From Zoogloea sp. LCSB751 (GTDB lineage: Bacteria > Pseudomonadota > Gammaproteobacteria > Burkholderiales > Rhodocyclaceae): a stretch of DNA of 64,000 bases. The stretch covers positions 62,001 through 126,000 of the forward strand of contig NZ_MWUM01000007.1 in the NCBI RefSeq assembly GCF_002028455.1, in the 5' to 3' direction. This document shows, piece by piece, positions 27,776 through 36,961 of the stretch; position 1 is the stretch's first letter, and every line of letters begins with the position of its first letter. The notes beneath the pieces were generated by a model. That model did no database searches, was not told where the DNA came from, and worked only from the letters and a program-made list of their open reading frames with translations. The translations under genes were made by a program, and so were the position numbers.

Positions 27776-28018
27776 ATGAACTCTCCGGCCCTGTCCGTAC
27801 CCACTGTCGACTCGCCCAACCTATGGGTCGGCACCCTCGCCCAACTCCTCCGGTTCGATGAAACGGGCTGCCACCACGCGGCCAAACGCGCGGCGGACCT
27901 GCTCAGCCGACTGGCTGACCTGCCCGGCCTGGACCAGGGCTTCCGGGATCTATGCGAACGCACGGCGCATCGCCTCGAAGACACGCCCGCAGGAGAGCAC
28001 CATGTGCCTCGCCCCTGA
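27776..28018 (+). CDS. Small protein upstream of DUF2325
   Basis: 80 residues, cytoplasmic by composition, helical: LWVGTLAQLLRFDETGCHHA then RAADLLSRLADLPGLDQGF. No known domain is recognised. Its stop overlaps the start of the DUF2325 gene by 17 bases, so both would be made from the same Fur-type promoter. Ribosome site weak (GGATTAA). Confidence 0.55.
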   Translation: MNSPALSVPTVDSPNLWVGTLAQLLRFDETGCHHAAKRAADLLSRLADLPGLDQGFRDLCERTAHRLEDTPAGEHHVPRP

Positions 28019-29294
28019 GAGCCAGCCCCAGAGCCTGCAAAGCCTGTTGCGGGCCGAATACGCCAACGCACTGGTGGCCATCGAACCGCCGACAGGCAGT
28101 ACCGCGGGCCGCAAACGTCCCAAGCTGTGGGACCTGGACGACAAGCATCACTGCCCGCTGATCGGCACCTGCCTGTCCATCGACGAACTGCAGCGCTTCG
28201 CCAAACGTTTCCACTTCACCGCCCGTCCCGGCGACGAGTTCGCCCTGCATGTGGAAGCCGTCGCCCAGTGCCGCACCCGTAGCCCGGCCTCCGAGGCCAT
28301 GCAGCGTCACCTGGATCGCAAGTATCTGCTGTGGGTGGACCGCTTCGGCAAACTCAAGGACGACAAGGCGCTGCAGACCTTGTGGCACGAATGCCAGCAG
28401 CGCGGTGAAATTGCAGGCCCTCTGTGGGCCCTGTGCACCCACCGGAACGCATCCCAGACCAGCCTGCAGCAAGCCTATGCCGACGTCCACATGCTGTCCC
28501 ACCAGGTCGGCGCTGGCCTGGCTGCTGACACACGCCGCCTCGCACATCTGGAAAAGGAAAATGCCGAACTGAAAGGCGGTCTCAAGCGGGAACTGGCCGC
28601 ACTGCGCCGCCAGCTGGCCGCTGCCGAGGCCGAGCGCGCCGAGCGGGATACACTGCGCAACGACATCGACACCCTGCAAAAACGCCTGCAATGCTTCGAA
28701 TCCGGCCAGGTCGTCGTTGAGATGGGCCAGCGCCTGATGGCCCTGCAGACATCCCACGACAAACTGCTGGCCACGTCGGGACGCGTATGGGAGCTGGAGC
28801 GCAACCTGAAGGACATCCGCGAGGATGCCCAGCGCATCGCCGTGGAACGGGATGCCGCCCTGGCCGAGCGGGATGCGCTGGAACACCTGCTGCGCGCCAT
28901 GGAGCCGGCTACCTGCGAAATTACAGCCGACGGCGACGCGTGCGCAGCTTGCGAACACGCCCTGGGCGCACGTTGCGTCCTTTACGTGGGTGGCCGCGCC
29001 GCGCTGTTGGCTCAATACCGCCAGCTCGCCGAACGCCTCGGCATCACCCTGATCCACCACGACGGCGGCCAGGAGGAATCCCTGTCGCGCCTGCCTGAAC
29101 TGATCCGCAGCGCCGACGCAGTGATGTGCCCGACCGATCACATCAGCCACAACGCCTACTATCACGTGAAAGCCCACTGCAAGCGGGTCGGCAAACCCTG
29201 CCTGTTCTACCGGGGTGGCGGCATCTCCGGTTTTGCGGTAGCCATGGCGCGTATCGGGCGCGGCGAATACAGCCTGGCCGGCGAGATGGGGTAG
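28002..29294 (+). CDS. DUF2325 domain protein with central coiled coil
   Basis: 430 residues from ATG 28002, preceded by AGGAGA. The N-terminal third (WDLDDKHHCPLIGTCLSIDE, LHVEAVAQC) contains conserved His and Cys residues. Residues about 180-320 form a long coiled coil. The C-terminal about 95 residues are DUF2325: CVLYVGGRAALLAQYRQLAE, LPELIRSADAVMCPTDHISH and KPCLFYRGGGISGF. Family function is unknown. Placement behind two Fur-like boxes suggests induction by iron limitation, and the His/Cys residues could bind metal; both points are inference. Confidence 0.8.
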   Translation: MCLAPESQPQSLQSLLRAEYANALVAIEPPTGSTAGRKRPKLWDLDDKHHCPLIGTCLSIDELQRFAKRFHFTARPGDEFALHVEAVAQCRTRSPASEAMQRHLDRKYLLWVDRFGKLKDDKALQTLWHECQQRGEIAGPLWALCTHRNASQTSLQQAYADVHMLSHQVGAGLAADTRRLAHLEKENAELKGGLKRELAALRRQLAAAEAERAERDTLRNDIDTLQKRLQCFESGQVVVEMGQRLMALQTSHDKLLATSGRVWELERNLKDIREDAQRIAVERDAALAERDALEHLLRAMEPATCEITADGDACAACEHALGARCVLYVGGRAALLAQYRQLAERLGITLIHHDGGQEESLSRLPELIRSADAVMCPTDHISHNAYYHVKAHCKRVGKPCLFYRGGGISGFAVAMARIGRGEYSLAGEMG

Positions 29295-29428
29295 GCCACA
29301 GCCGTCATGCAAGAAGGCCCAGCCATCCGTCAACCTGGTTCCGTCGCACCCATTCGTTGTGAATAATTTCACTCAAGTTCGCATTCCGCCCTCCGTTAGC
29401 AAACAGAGGTACCCATCGGAGCGACCCC

Positions 29429-29794
29429 ATGCCCTCCCCTGCAACGATCCTGCTCGTCGACGACAGCCGTGCCTCGCGGATGCTGTGCGCTTCGGTCATG
29501 CGCAGCCAGCGGCCGGATCTGACCCTCCTCGAGGCCGGCAACGGCGAAGCCGCTCTCGAGATCCTGACCACCACCCAGCCCGACCTGGCCGTACTCGACA
29601 TGAACATGCCGGGCATTTCGGGGCTTGAGCTGGCCGAGAAGATCCGCGCATCCCATCCCGACATCACCCTTGCACTACTCACCGCCAACGTCCAGGAAGC
29701 CATCCAGCGGCGGGCCGCCGGACTGGGCGTGCGTTTCTTCCGCAAACCCATCGGCGAAGCCGTCATCAGCGACATCCTGCAACTGCTGGACTGA
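29429..29794 (+). CDS. CheY-like single-domain response regulator
   Basis: 121 residues; receiver only. VDDS near residues 10-13, phospho-acceptor D57 in VLDMNMPGISG, and K-P in FFRKPIGEAV. It starts a tight operon with a CheC-like phosphatase and a GGDEF protein, so its phosphorylation is probably reset by the CheC-like partner. Likely signals to motility or c-di-GMP production. Confidence 0.88.
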   Translation: MPSPATILLVDDSRASRMLCASVMRSQRPDLTLLEAGNGEAALEILTTTQPDLAVLDMNMPGISGLELAEKIRASHPDITLALLTANVQEAIQRRAAGLGVRFFRKPIGEAVISDILQLLD

Positions 29795-29798
29795 GGCG

Positions 29799-30446
29799 AT
29801 GCACACCTTTTCCGAGCTCGAACTCGACGCACTCAGCGAGGCCTTCAACCTGTCCCTCGGCGAGGCCGCCGCCACCTTTTCGGCGATCGTGCACGAAGAG
29901 ATCGAGCTATCGGTACCGACCATCGAGATCCTGTCCCGGGATGCCCTCACCGAACGCCTGACCCAGGGCCGACCCGGTAGCGGCAACGACCGCCTGTGCC
30001 GCATCAACCAGCGTTTCAATGCCGCCGACGGCTTCCAGACCGATGCGCTGCTGCTTTTTCCCGAACACGGCAGCCTCGAAATCGTGCGCCGCATGCTCGG
30101 CGACGACACCCCCGTCCAGCACATCACCGAACTCGAGCAGGACGCCCTCGCCGAGATCGGCAACATCATCATCAACAGCTGCATGGCCAGCCTGGCCAAT
30201 CTCTTCGGCACCGAGATGATCGGCTCGCTGCCGAGCGTACAGTCCCGCAGCGCCGCCACCCTGCTCGACGACCGGGACGCCGACAGCGTGATCCTGGTGG
30301 CCCGCATCTCGATGAACATGGCCGCCCACAACCTGTCCGGCTTCGTGCTGTTCATCATGGACGTGCCGTCGATCACCAGCTTCATGGCCCAGATCCGCCG
30401 CCTGTTCCGCCTGCCCAGCCACGACGAACCACCGCCCGCAGCATGA
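29799..30446 (+). CDS. CheC/CheX-family chemotaxis phosphatase-like protein
   Basis: 215 residues, starting four bases after the receiver gene. It shows the two-copy CheC pattern: ELDALSEAFNLSLGEAAATF and LEQDALAEIGNIIINSCMAS. The second copy has the E-x2-N catalytic pair (AEIGN); the first has EAFN, also compatible. CheC-type enzymes dephosphorylate CheY. Its obvious substrate is the receiver encoded just upstream. The next start overlaps its stop (ATGA). Confidence 0.82.
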   Translation: MHTFSELELDALSEAFNLSLGEAAATFSAIVHEEIELSVPTIEILSRDALTERLTQGRPGSGNDRLCRINQRFNAADGFQTDALLLFPEHGSLEIVRRMLGDDTPVQHITELEQDALAEIGNIIINSCMASLANLFGTEMIGSLPSVQSRSAATLLDDRDADSVILVARISMNMAAHNLSGFVLFIMDVPSITSFMAQIRRLFRLPSHDEPPPAA

Positions 30447-31774
30447 CCGGCTTCCACTCCCTTCTTGCCGACTGCGTCGACATCGGTCTGATCCTGCTGG
30501 ACGGGGAGGGACGCATCTGCCTGTGGAACCGCTGGATCGAGCAGTGTACCGGGCTCGAGGCCGGCCAGGTCACCCAGCTGCCGCTGGCCGAGGCCTTCGG
30601 CCACCCGATCGATCCGCGCGTCGCCCTGGTGATCCGCGAAACCCTGGATTTCGGCTGGTCGGCCCGCCTGTCCCATGCCCTGCACCCGATGCCGCTGCCG
30701 CTCTTTCCCCCCGGCAGCAAGCAGGGCGAACGGGTCAAGCAGGCCATCGACGTAATCCCGGTGGACGTGGATGGCGCCCGTCACTGCCTGCTGCAGATTC
30801 GCGACGTCACCGAAACTGTCCGCCGCGAAGCCCTGCTCAAACAGCAGGGACGCCAGCTGCGCAGCGACCTCCAGCGCCTGTCGCGCGCCCAGATCGAACT
30901 CCAGCACAGCGAGATGCGCTTCCGCGAACTGGCCCGCCAGGCCCCGGCCGGCCTCTTCGAGGCCGACAGCCACGCCCGCTGTACCTTTCTCAACGAACGC
31001 TGCGAACAGATCCTCGGCCGCAGGCTACCCGAGGTGGCCGACACCCCGTGGATCGACCTGCTGCCGGCTGGCGAACAGGCCCGCTTGCGCGACAGCTGGC
31101 GCCTGGCCGTCGCATCGGCCACCCGTTTCGCCGAGGAATTCGCCTTCATCCGTCCCGACGACGGCAGCCGGCGCCGCATGCGCGCCGAAGCGGGCCCACT
31201 GCGCGACGAACTCGGCCGCATCAGCGGTTTCATCGGCACCATGGTGGACGTCACCGAATTCCACGAACGGGCCGCCCTCAACGAATTCCGCGCCAACCAC
31301 GACAGCCTCACCGCACTGCTCAACCGGGACCGCTTCGACCGCCACCTGTGCGCCGCCATCACAGGTGCCGCCGAAAGCGGCGAGCGGGTCGCGGTGCTGT
31401 TCATCGACCTCGACGATTTCAAACAGATCAACGACACCCACGGGCACCAAGCCGGCGATGCAGTACTCAAGACCATCGCCAGCCGCCTGCGGCGTACCCT
31501 GCGCAACGAAGACCGGGTCGCGCGCTACGGCGGCGACGAGTTCGCCGTGCTGCTCAACGGCGCCCACGACTGGCAGGCCCTCGACGGCGTCATCGCCAAG
31601 ATCAAGCGGATCGTCGCCCTGCCGATCAACCTCGGTCACTGCCACGTACGCATCTGCTGCTCCGTCGGCCTGGCCATTTATCCCGATCACGGCCGAGATC
31701 CCGCCACCCTGCTGACCCACTCCGACAAGAGCATGTACAGCGCCAAACGGCGCCACGGCGACGCCCAGCGCTGA
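30443..31774 (+). CDS. PAS-PAS-GGDEF diguanylate cyclase
   Basis: 443 residues. PAS-like sensor 1 at about 5-125 (GLILLDGEGRICLWNRWIE), a short coiled stretch, PAS 2 at about 155-275 (APAGLFEADSHARCTFLNER), GGDEF domain about 285-440. The active-site loop is RYGGDEF (about 360-366) and the inhibitory RxxD site is present five residues before it (RNED). So it should make c-di-GMP from GTP and be product-inhibited. No membrane segment: a cytoplasmic sensor linked to the CheY/CheC pair. Confidence 0.92.
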   Translation: MTGFHSLLADCVDIGLILLDGEGRICLWNRWIEQCTGLEAGQVTQLPLAEAFGHPIDPRVALVIRETLDFGWSARLSHALHPMPLPLFPPGSKQGERVKQAIDVIPVDVDGARHCLLQIRDVTETVRREALLKQQGRQLRSDLQRLSRAQIELQHSEMRFRELARQAPAGLFEADSHARCTFLNERCEQILGRRLPEVADTPWIDLLPAGEQARLRDSWRLAVASATRFAEEFAFIRPDDGSRRRMRAEAGPLRDELGRISGFIGTMVDVTEFHERAALNEFRANHDSLTALLNRDRFDRHLCAAITGAAESGERVAVLFIDLDDFKQINDTHGHQAGDAVLKTIASRLRRTLRNEDRVARYGGDEFAVLLNGAHDWQALDGVIAKIKRIVALPINLGHCHVRICCSVGLAIYPDHGRDPATLLTHSDKSMYSAKRRHGDAQR

Positions 31775-32133
31775 AACGGCTCACCCTCCCCATCTTGCAG
31801 TCTGACGGCTTGCGGCACTGTGTCGTATTGTCTTGTCATGGCCTCGAGCCAAGAATCCGCTCCCCATTCAAACCGGACCAGAGGATTCTGCGATGCAGCC
31901 CATACCCGCCGCCCACGCCCTCGACGCACTGCTTGCCAGCGTGCTCGCCGGCCTGAGCATTCACCCGCACCTGCAGCCCCCCCAACTGGACTGGAAGCTG
32001 CCATCCCATTTCCGGACACCCCGCGTGCCGGCCGGCAACCTCATTCCAGTGGCAACCTGGCACCAGGAGCACAACGACGCGCGACCGTCCGGTCTAGCTG
32101 CTGCGCTACCCGTACCGCGTTGCCAAAGGCCTG
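31775..32133. other. Gap with one doubtful small gene
   Basis: A plus-strand frame opens at ATG 31,893 behind AGAGGA and begins MQPIPAAHALDALLASVLAG, which looks protein-like for about 60 residues. It then runs on into the opposite strand of the next gene (to 32,288), where composition becomes random. It may be a truncated or decayed gene. No terminator with a clear T-run was found. Confidence 0.3.
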
Positions 32134-33099
32134 CTAAGCCAGTGCCGGGCTGGGCGGCAGCGCGCAGGCGGCCCGATATTCGATGGCCAGACGCGCGCAC
32201 AGTTCAGCCACCGGCGGCACGTCGTGGATCGTCGCCACACCGTGGCCGGCACTCCATACGTCCCGCCAGGCCTTGGCCTCGTCACTGAGAGCCTTCAGCT
32301 TGCCCTTGCCGACGCCCTGTACCAGTTCCTCCCGCCGATACCCGAGTTTCTCCAGGCTGGGCCACAGAAAGTTGGCATTGGTGCCGGAAATCGTGTCGGT
32401 ATACACCACGTCGCCGGCTGCCGCCTCCACCAGCATCTGCTTGTAGGCGTCCTGGGCCTGGGATTCCCGCGTGGCGATAAAACGCGTGCCCAGGTAAGCC
32501 AGGTCGGCGCCCAGCACTTCCGCTGCACGTACCGCGTGGCCGTCGGAGATCGCTCCGCCGAGGACCAGCGCCCCCGCCCAGAATTCGCGGATTTCCCGTA
32601 CCAGGCTGAAGGCGCTCTGGGTGCCGGCATGACCGCCGGCGCCAGAGGCCACGGCAATGATGCCGTCCACGCCGGCCGTGGCCGCCTTGCGGGCGTGATA
32701 GGCATGGACCACATCGGAAAACACCAGGCCGCCATAGGCATGCACGGCCTTCACCACCTCGCCCGGATGGCCCAGGCTGGTGATCACGAACGGCACCTTG
32801 TGCTTGCAGATCAGGGCCAGATCGGGCTCCACCCGCGAATTGGAGGCATGCAGGATCAGATTCACGCCATAGGGCGCAACGACAGCGCCCGGCTCGCGGC
32901 GAGCGGCCGCCAGGCTGTCATCGATCTCCGTCAGCCAGGCATCGAGCTGCCCGGACGTGCGGGCATTGAGGGCCGGAAAGGTGCCGGCGACGCCGGCCTT
33001 GCAGGTCTCGGCGACCAACTGGGGGCCGGACACGAGAAACATCGGGGCGGCGATGGCGGGAAGCCGCAAGGTGCCGCGGAAAGCAGCCGGAAGGGCCAT
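32134..33099 (-). CDS. Nitronate monooxygenase-family FMN enzyme
   Basis: 321 residues from ATG 33099, with AGGAGA upstream. TIM-barrel flavoprotein: LPAIAAPMFLVSG at the start, VPFVITSLGHPGE, GVDGIIAVASGAGGHAGTQS (FMN phosphate and catalytic-His region) and GGAISDGHAVRAAEVLGADL. The family oxidises alkyl nitronates, though some members are 2-nitropropane dioxygenase-like enzymes of other specificity. Monocistronic, next to but not overlapping the CHASE2 kinase gene (same strand, 77 bases apart). Confidence 0.88.
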   Translation of the reverse strand: MALPAAFRGTLRLPAIAAPMFLVSGPQLVAETCKAGVAGTFPALNARTSGQLDAWLTEIDDSLAAARREPGAVVAPYGVNLILHASNSRVEPDLALICKHKVPFVITSLGHPGEVVKAVHAYGGLVFSDVVHAYHARKAATAGVDGIIAVASGAGGHAGTQSAFSLVREIREFWAGALVLGGAISDGHAVRAAEVLGADLAYLGTRFIATRESQAQDAYKQMLVEAAAGDVVYTDTISGTNANFLWPSLEKLGYRREELVQGVGKGKLKALSDEAKAWRDVWSAGHGVATIHDVPPVAELCARLAIEYRAACALPPSPALA

Positions 33100-33176
33100 G
33101 AGTGCTGTCTCCTGGTTCGTGTTGTGATGACGGGACAGGCGCCAATCTAACACGGGCACCCAGCCCGGCCACCGGC

Positions 33177-35504
33177 TCAGGCGGGCAGCGAAGTGGCGAG
33201 CGGAATCCGCAGCGGCAGGCGCAGTTCGAAGGTGCTGCCCTGGCCCGGCGTACTGTCCACTGTCACCGTTCCGCCGTGGCGTTCGGCCACGGTCTTGACG
33301 ATCAGCAAACCCAGGCCAACCCCGGACGGTTGCGTGGGCCCATCCCCGCCAACCCGGCTGAAACGCTTGAAAAGGCGCGGCAGGGCGGCGCGGGGAATAC
33401 CGGCGCCCTGGTCACGGACGCGGATCACCCAGTCGCTCCCGTCGGCCTGCAGGCACACCGCCACGGTACTTTCCGGCGCACCGTACTTGATCGCATTGGT
33501 CAGCAGGTTGATCACCGCCCGCCGCAACAGGGAGAAATCGCCACGCACGATAGGCTCCTCGCTGTCCGCAGCATGGGTGTCCACAGCCACCCGGATGCCG
33601 CGGGCGTGGGCCTGGGGCCACACTTCGTCGGCGGCCGAGTCCACCAGGCCGGCCAGGTCCAGCTCGACGAAGTCTCTGGGGTCAGACCCCTCCGCGCGCA
33701 CCAGACGGAACAGGCCGTCGGCCAGATCGAGGGCCGATCGGGCGTAGCGGGCGATGCGCGGAATCTGCGCCACCTGCTGTTCCGGCGGGGCATCGCGCCC
33801 TTCGATGAGGGTCAGGATGGAAGCCAGCGGAGCGCGCAGGTCGTGGGACAGAAAATGCATGGTGTCCTCGCGGCTGCGGCGCGCCTCGTGCATCACCGTC
33901 ACGTCGGCCAGGCCGATGACCCGCCCCGACGGCACGCCGGACTCGAGGACCAGGTCGGCCACCGACACCAGCAGGCAGTGCCGTTCATCGCTGGCCAGCT
34001 CGAACTGACGGGCACCCTTGAAGCCCCCCAGGTCGGGCAGACCATTGCGCATCGGCAGGTAGGCCGGCCACGGCAGCGCCCGCAGAGCCTCGAGCACGGC
34101 TTCGCCCTGGCTGGCATGGAGCAGCAGGCGCGCCTGGCCGTTGTGCAGGATCACCCGGTCAAGCGGATCGATGACCACCACCCCGATGGGCAGGTTTTCG
34201 AGGGTCGCCGCCATGAAGCGGCGCACGTCACGCTGGTGCTGGGCAACCTGCCGGACGATGCCAATGCGCCGCTCCAGCGGATCTGCACTGCGGCCCCCGA
34301 TCTGCTTCGGCGGCTCGCCGAAGGACGTTCCCTCGCGTTCCAGGGCGACCAGCTCGGCATCCAGGTAACGCTGGGCGGACTCCAGACGCCGCCAGCTCCA
34401 CAAGGGATAAGCCAGCGCGCAACCGACCACCGCCGGAGCGGGGCCGAACCACCAGCCCCCCAGGTGGAGACCGAGAAAAGCCAGCGCCACGGCCCACCCG
34501 CCGAGCAGGAAGGTGGCGATCAGGCCGGCGCTGGGGCCTGCATGCAGCAGGAACAACATCAGCACCACCACCAGGACCGCTGCCACCGTCGCCGCCGCCC
34601 ACGGGGGTAGGGCGGTCACAGTGGCGCCGCGGCGCAGCGCTTCGAAAACGTTGGCCTGCACTTCGATCCCCGGCATCGGCCGCAGCAGGCCGGAGGTTGG
34701 CGTGGGCACCGCCTCGCCGAGGCCGCTGGCCGTCAGACCGACGAACAGGATCTTTCCGCGCAACGCGGCCGCCGGCACATCGCCGTTGAGTACGGCCCGG
34801 AAGGGGTAATGGGTGTAGCTGCCCGGCGGTCCCGAGAAACGGATATGCAGCCAATCGGCCCGCTGCCACAGCACGTTGTCGAGCCCATCGGCCAGCGGCG
34901 GCTCCGGGTAGCGCCGCGCCGCCTCCGGTGCGACCAGACGCAGCAGGGCCAGGGCGAGGTGGGGATTGCGCGCCGCACCGAAGCCGCCCCACAGGTACAG
35001 GCTGCGCACGATGCCATCCGGGTCGAACTCCACCTGATCATGGCCCAGGGATGCGGCGGCATTGGCAAACAGCGGCAACGGCAACTCCTCGCCCATACCC
35101 GAGCCTGCCTGGCGCAGGGGCAACACGACCTTCGGGAAATCGCGCATGGCCTGGGCCAGGATGCGGTCGCCTTCCGGATCGTCGTGGTTGGCCGCCTCCA
35201 GCGGCAGATCCAGAACCACTGCGGCAGCACCGGCCGAGCGTGCCTGCTCGATCAACCGGGCGTGGAGACGACGGGACCATGGCCAACGCCCGACGCTGGC
35301 CAGGCTGGCATCGTCGATGGCAATGATCACCAGGTCGGAACTCGGCGGTCGCAACCAGCTGGACAGGGCATCGTCGTATAGGGTCTGGTCGATACGCCAC
35401 AACCAGCCCTCGCAGGCTGACAATCCCGCCAGCAAGGCGCAGAGTAACGTCACCGCCAGCCACTCTAGGGTGGGCCGGTGCGAAGAAGCGGCAACGCGGT
35501 TCAA
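33177..35504 (-). CDS. CHASE2-domain sensor histidine kinase
   Basis: 775 residues from TTG 35504, with AAGAGA upstream. Membrane segment about 15-33, periplasmic CHASE2 domain about 35-310 (DLVIIAIDDASLASVGRWPW; KILFVGLTASGLGEAVPTP), three hydrophobic segments about 318-385, PAS-like region about 425-530, then HisKA with H about 553 (MHFLSHDLRAPLAS) and HATPase (NLLTNAIKYGAPE, DQGAGIP, GVGLGLLIVKTV). CHASE2 kinases sense unknown extracellular signals. The OmpR-type regulator at 36,172 could be its partner, but mscL lies between them. Confidence 0.9.
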   Translation of the reverse strand: MNRVAASSHRPTLEWLAVTLLCALLAGLSACEGWLWRIDQTLYDDALSSWLRPPSSDLVIIAIDDASLASVGRWPWSRRLHARLIEQARSAGAAAVVLDLPLEAANHDDPEGDRILAQAMRDFPKVVLPLRQAGSGMGEELPLPLFANAAASLGHDQVEFDPDGIVRSLYLWGGFGAARNPHLALALLRLVAPEAARRYPEPPLADGLDNVLWQRADWLHIRFSGPPGSYTHYPFRAVLNGDVPAAALRGKILFVGLTASGLGEAVPTPTSGLLRPMPGIEVQANVFEALRRGATVTALPPWAAATVAAVLVVVLMLFLLHAGPSAGLIATFLLGGWAVALAFLGLHLGGWWFGPAPAVVGCALAYPLWSWRRLESAQRYLDAELVALEREGTSFGEPPKQIGGRSADPLERRIGIVRQVAQHQRDVRRFMAATLENLPIGVVVIDPLDRVILHNGQARLLLHASQGEAVLEALRALPWPAYLPMRNGLPDLGGFKGARQFELASDERHCLLVSVADLVLESGVPSGRVIGLADVTVMHEARRSREDTMHFLSHDLRAPLASILTLIEGRDAPPEQQVAQIPRIARYARSALDLADGLFRLVRAEGSDPRDFVELDLAGLVDSAADEVWPQAHARGIRVAVDTHAADSEEPIVRGDFSLLRRAVINLLTNAIKYGAPESTVAVCLQADGSDWVIRVRDQGAGIPRAALPRLFKRFSRVGGDGPTQPSGVGLGLLIVKTVAERHGGTVTVDSTPGQGSTFELRLPLRIPLATSLPA

Positions 35505-35554
35505 AGCGGTCTCTTGATCGAAATGCGACCACTATATTAGGTTATTGTTCTACC

Positions 35555-35571
35555 CGAAGTGCAATACTTCG
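35555..35571. repeat. Inverted repeat in the kinase-mscL gap
   Basis: CGAAGT, GCAAT, ACTTCG. A perfect six-base stem in the 211-base divergent region. A second short palindrome, TATCG-GGCT-CGATA, follows near 35,595. The region is AT-rich and should hold both promoters; a TTGTCA...TACACT pair at about 35,616-35,643 has a short (15-base) spacer. Confidence 0.35.
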
Positions 35572-35715
35572 CAAACTCGATCTTCATGAACGCTATCGGG
35601 CTCGATAACATTCGGTATTGTCAAATTTGCGCGTTTCTTACACTTGTCGGGTCGAGCCGCCATCGCCGGCAGACCGATCGCAAGCCTTCATAGACTCATC
35701 CATCAAGGAGCAGCC

Positions 35716-36144
35716 ATGAGTGTTATCCAGGAATTCAAGGAATTCGCCGTCAAGGGCAACGTCGTCGATCTGGCCGTCGGTGTGATCATCGGCGGTGCCT
35801 TCCAGAAGATCGTCGACTCCCTCGTCAAGGACATGCTGATGCCCGTCCTCGGCAAACTGCTGGGCGGGGTGGACTTCAAGCACTTCTACCTCAACCTGGG
35901 CGACAAGACCTACGAATCCATGGAAGCCGCCGAAAAGGCCGGCGCGCCGCTGTTCAAATACGGCGTATTCATCAATTCTGTGATCGACTTCCTGATCGTG
36001 GCCTTCGCCATCTTCATGGCGATCAAGGCCATCAACAAGCTGAAGCGCGAGGAACCGGTCGTCGAGGCGGCCCCGGCCGAGCCGCCGGCAGAACCGGAAG
36101 ACGTGAAACTGCTGCGGGAAATCCGCGATGCGCTGAAGAAGTAG
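35716..36144 (+). CDS. mscL: Large-conductance mechanosensitive channel
   Basis: 142 residues from ATG 35716, preceded by AAGGAG. Starts [21 protein letters not shown] with [18 protein letters not shown] (TM1), TM2 [18 protein letters not shown] and a charged C-terminal helix. It opens under membrane tension to release solutes on osmotic downshock. Normal length. Confidence 0.97.
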   Translation: MSVIQEFKEFAVKGNVVDLAVGVIIGGAFQKIVDSLVKDMLMPVLGKLLGGVDFKHFYLNLGDKTYESMEAAEKAGAPLFKYGVFINSVIDFLIVAFAIFMAIKAINKLKREEPVVEAAPAEPPAEPEDVKLLREIRDALKK

Positions 36145-36171
36145 ACGCACCGCGGTCCATCGTCATTGCCC

Positions 36172-36900
36172 TCAGTCGGGCGAGACGATGGGCGTGCCGA
36201 GGGCGGATGACTCGGACGGGTCGATCCGCTCGAGGCGGTAGCCGAAATTGTAGGTGGGGGTCAGGCGGAAGCCATTCTCGGGCCGCAGGTTGAGCTTGCT
36301 GCGCACGCGGCTGATATGGGTATCCACCGTGCGCGTCGCCAGGGACGGGTTGCGCCCCCACACGGCCTCGAGCAGATGGCCACGGGACAACAGACGTCCG
36401 AGGTTGCGGAACAGGAAGGCCGCCAGCTCGAATTCCTTGTCCGTCAGATCCACCCCGGTGCCATCGATAACAAGGGTCTTCTTGGCCAGATCGAAATGGT
36501 ACGAGCCCACCGTCAACGTCTGGTTGGGGCTCTTCGGCTGGGCTCGCCGCAATACCGCCTCGATGCGCGACAGCAGCTCGATGCGACGCGGCGGCTTGAC
36601 GACGTAATCGTCGGCGCCGGCGCTGAAGGCATTGGCGATGTCCTCCTCGGCATCCCGCGAAGTGATGAAGATCGCCGGCGTATCGTTGCTGCGCTCGACG
36701 CGCAGCCAGCGCAGCACCTGCTCGCCGGTCAGATCCGGCAACATCCAGTCCACCAGCAACAGGTCGAAGCTCTCGCGACTTGCCACACGCATGAACTCAC
36801 GGGCCAGGGTGAAACCGTGCACGTCGTGCCCGGCCTCCTTGAGCCAGGCGGTCAGTACCTCCATCTGGGCTGGATCGTCCTCGATAATCGCAAATCGCAC
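36172..36900 (-). CDS. OmpR/PhoB-family response regulator
   Basis: 242 residues from GTG 36900, preceded by AGGTAGG. Receiver: EDDP at 7-10, phospho-acceptor D51 (LLLVDWMLPDLTG), K near PPRR. C-terminal winged helix: VDLTDKEFELAAFLFRNLGR, RTVDTHISRVRSKLNL. It lacks an adjacent kinase; the CHASE2 kinase 670 bases away is one candidate. Target genes unknown. Confidence 0.92.
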   Translation of the reverse strand: MRFAIIEDDPAQMEVLTAWLKEAGHDVHGFTLAREFMRVASRESFDLLLVDWMLPDLTGEQVLRWLRVERSNDTPAIFITSRDAEEDIANAFSAGADDYVVKPPRRIELLSRIEAVLRRAQPKSPNQTLTVGSYHFDLAKKTLVIDGTGVDLTDKEFELAAFLFRNLGRLLSRGHLLEAVWGRNPSLATRTVDTHISRVRSKLNLRPENGFRLTPTYNFGYRLERIDPSESSALGTPIVSPD

Positions 36901-36961
36901 GCAGACCTACCTTTTTCTGAAATTGAAGCTCGTCGCCGGAAAACGCGGGGGCATCTGCTGC

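Noticed and set aside
33678..33690. GGGGTCAGACCCC palindrome inside the CHASE2 kinase gene
   Set aside because: It resembles a repeat common between genes in some proteobacteria, but here it is in frame, occurs once in the window and has no flanking repeat.
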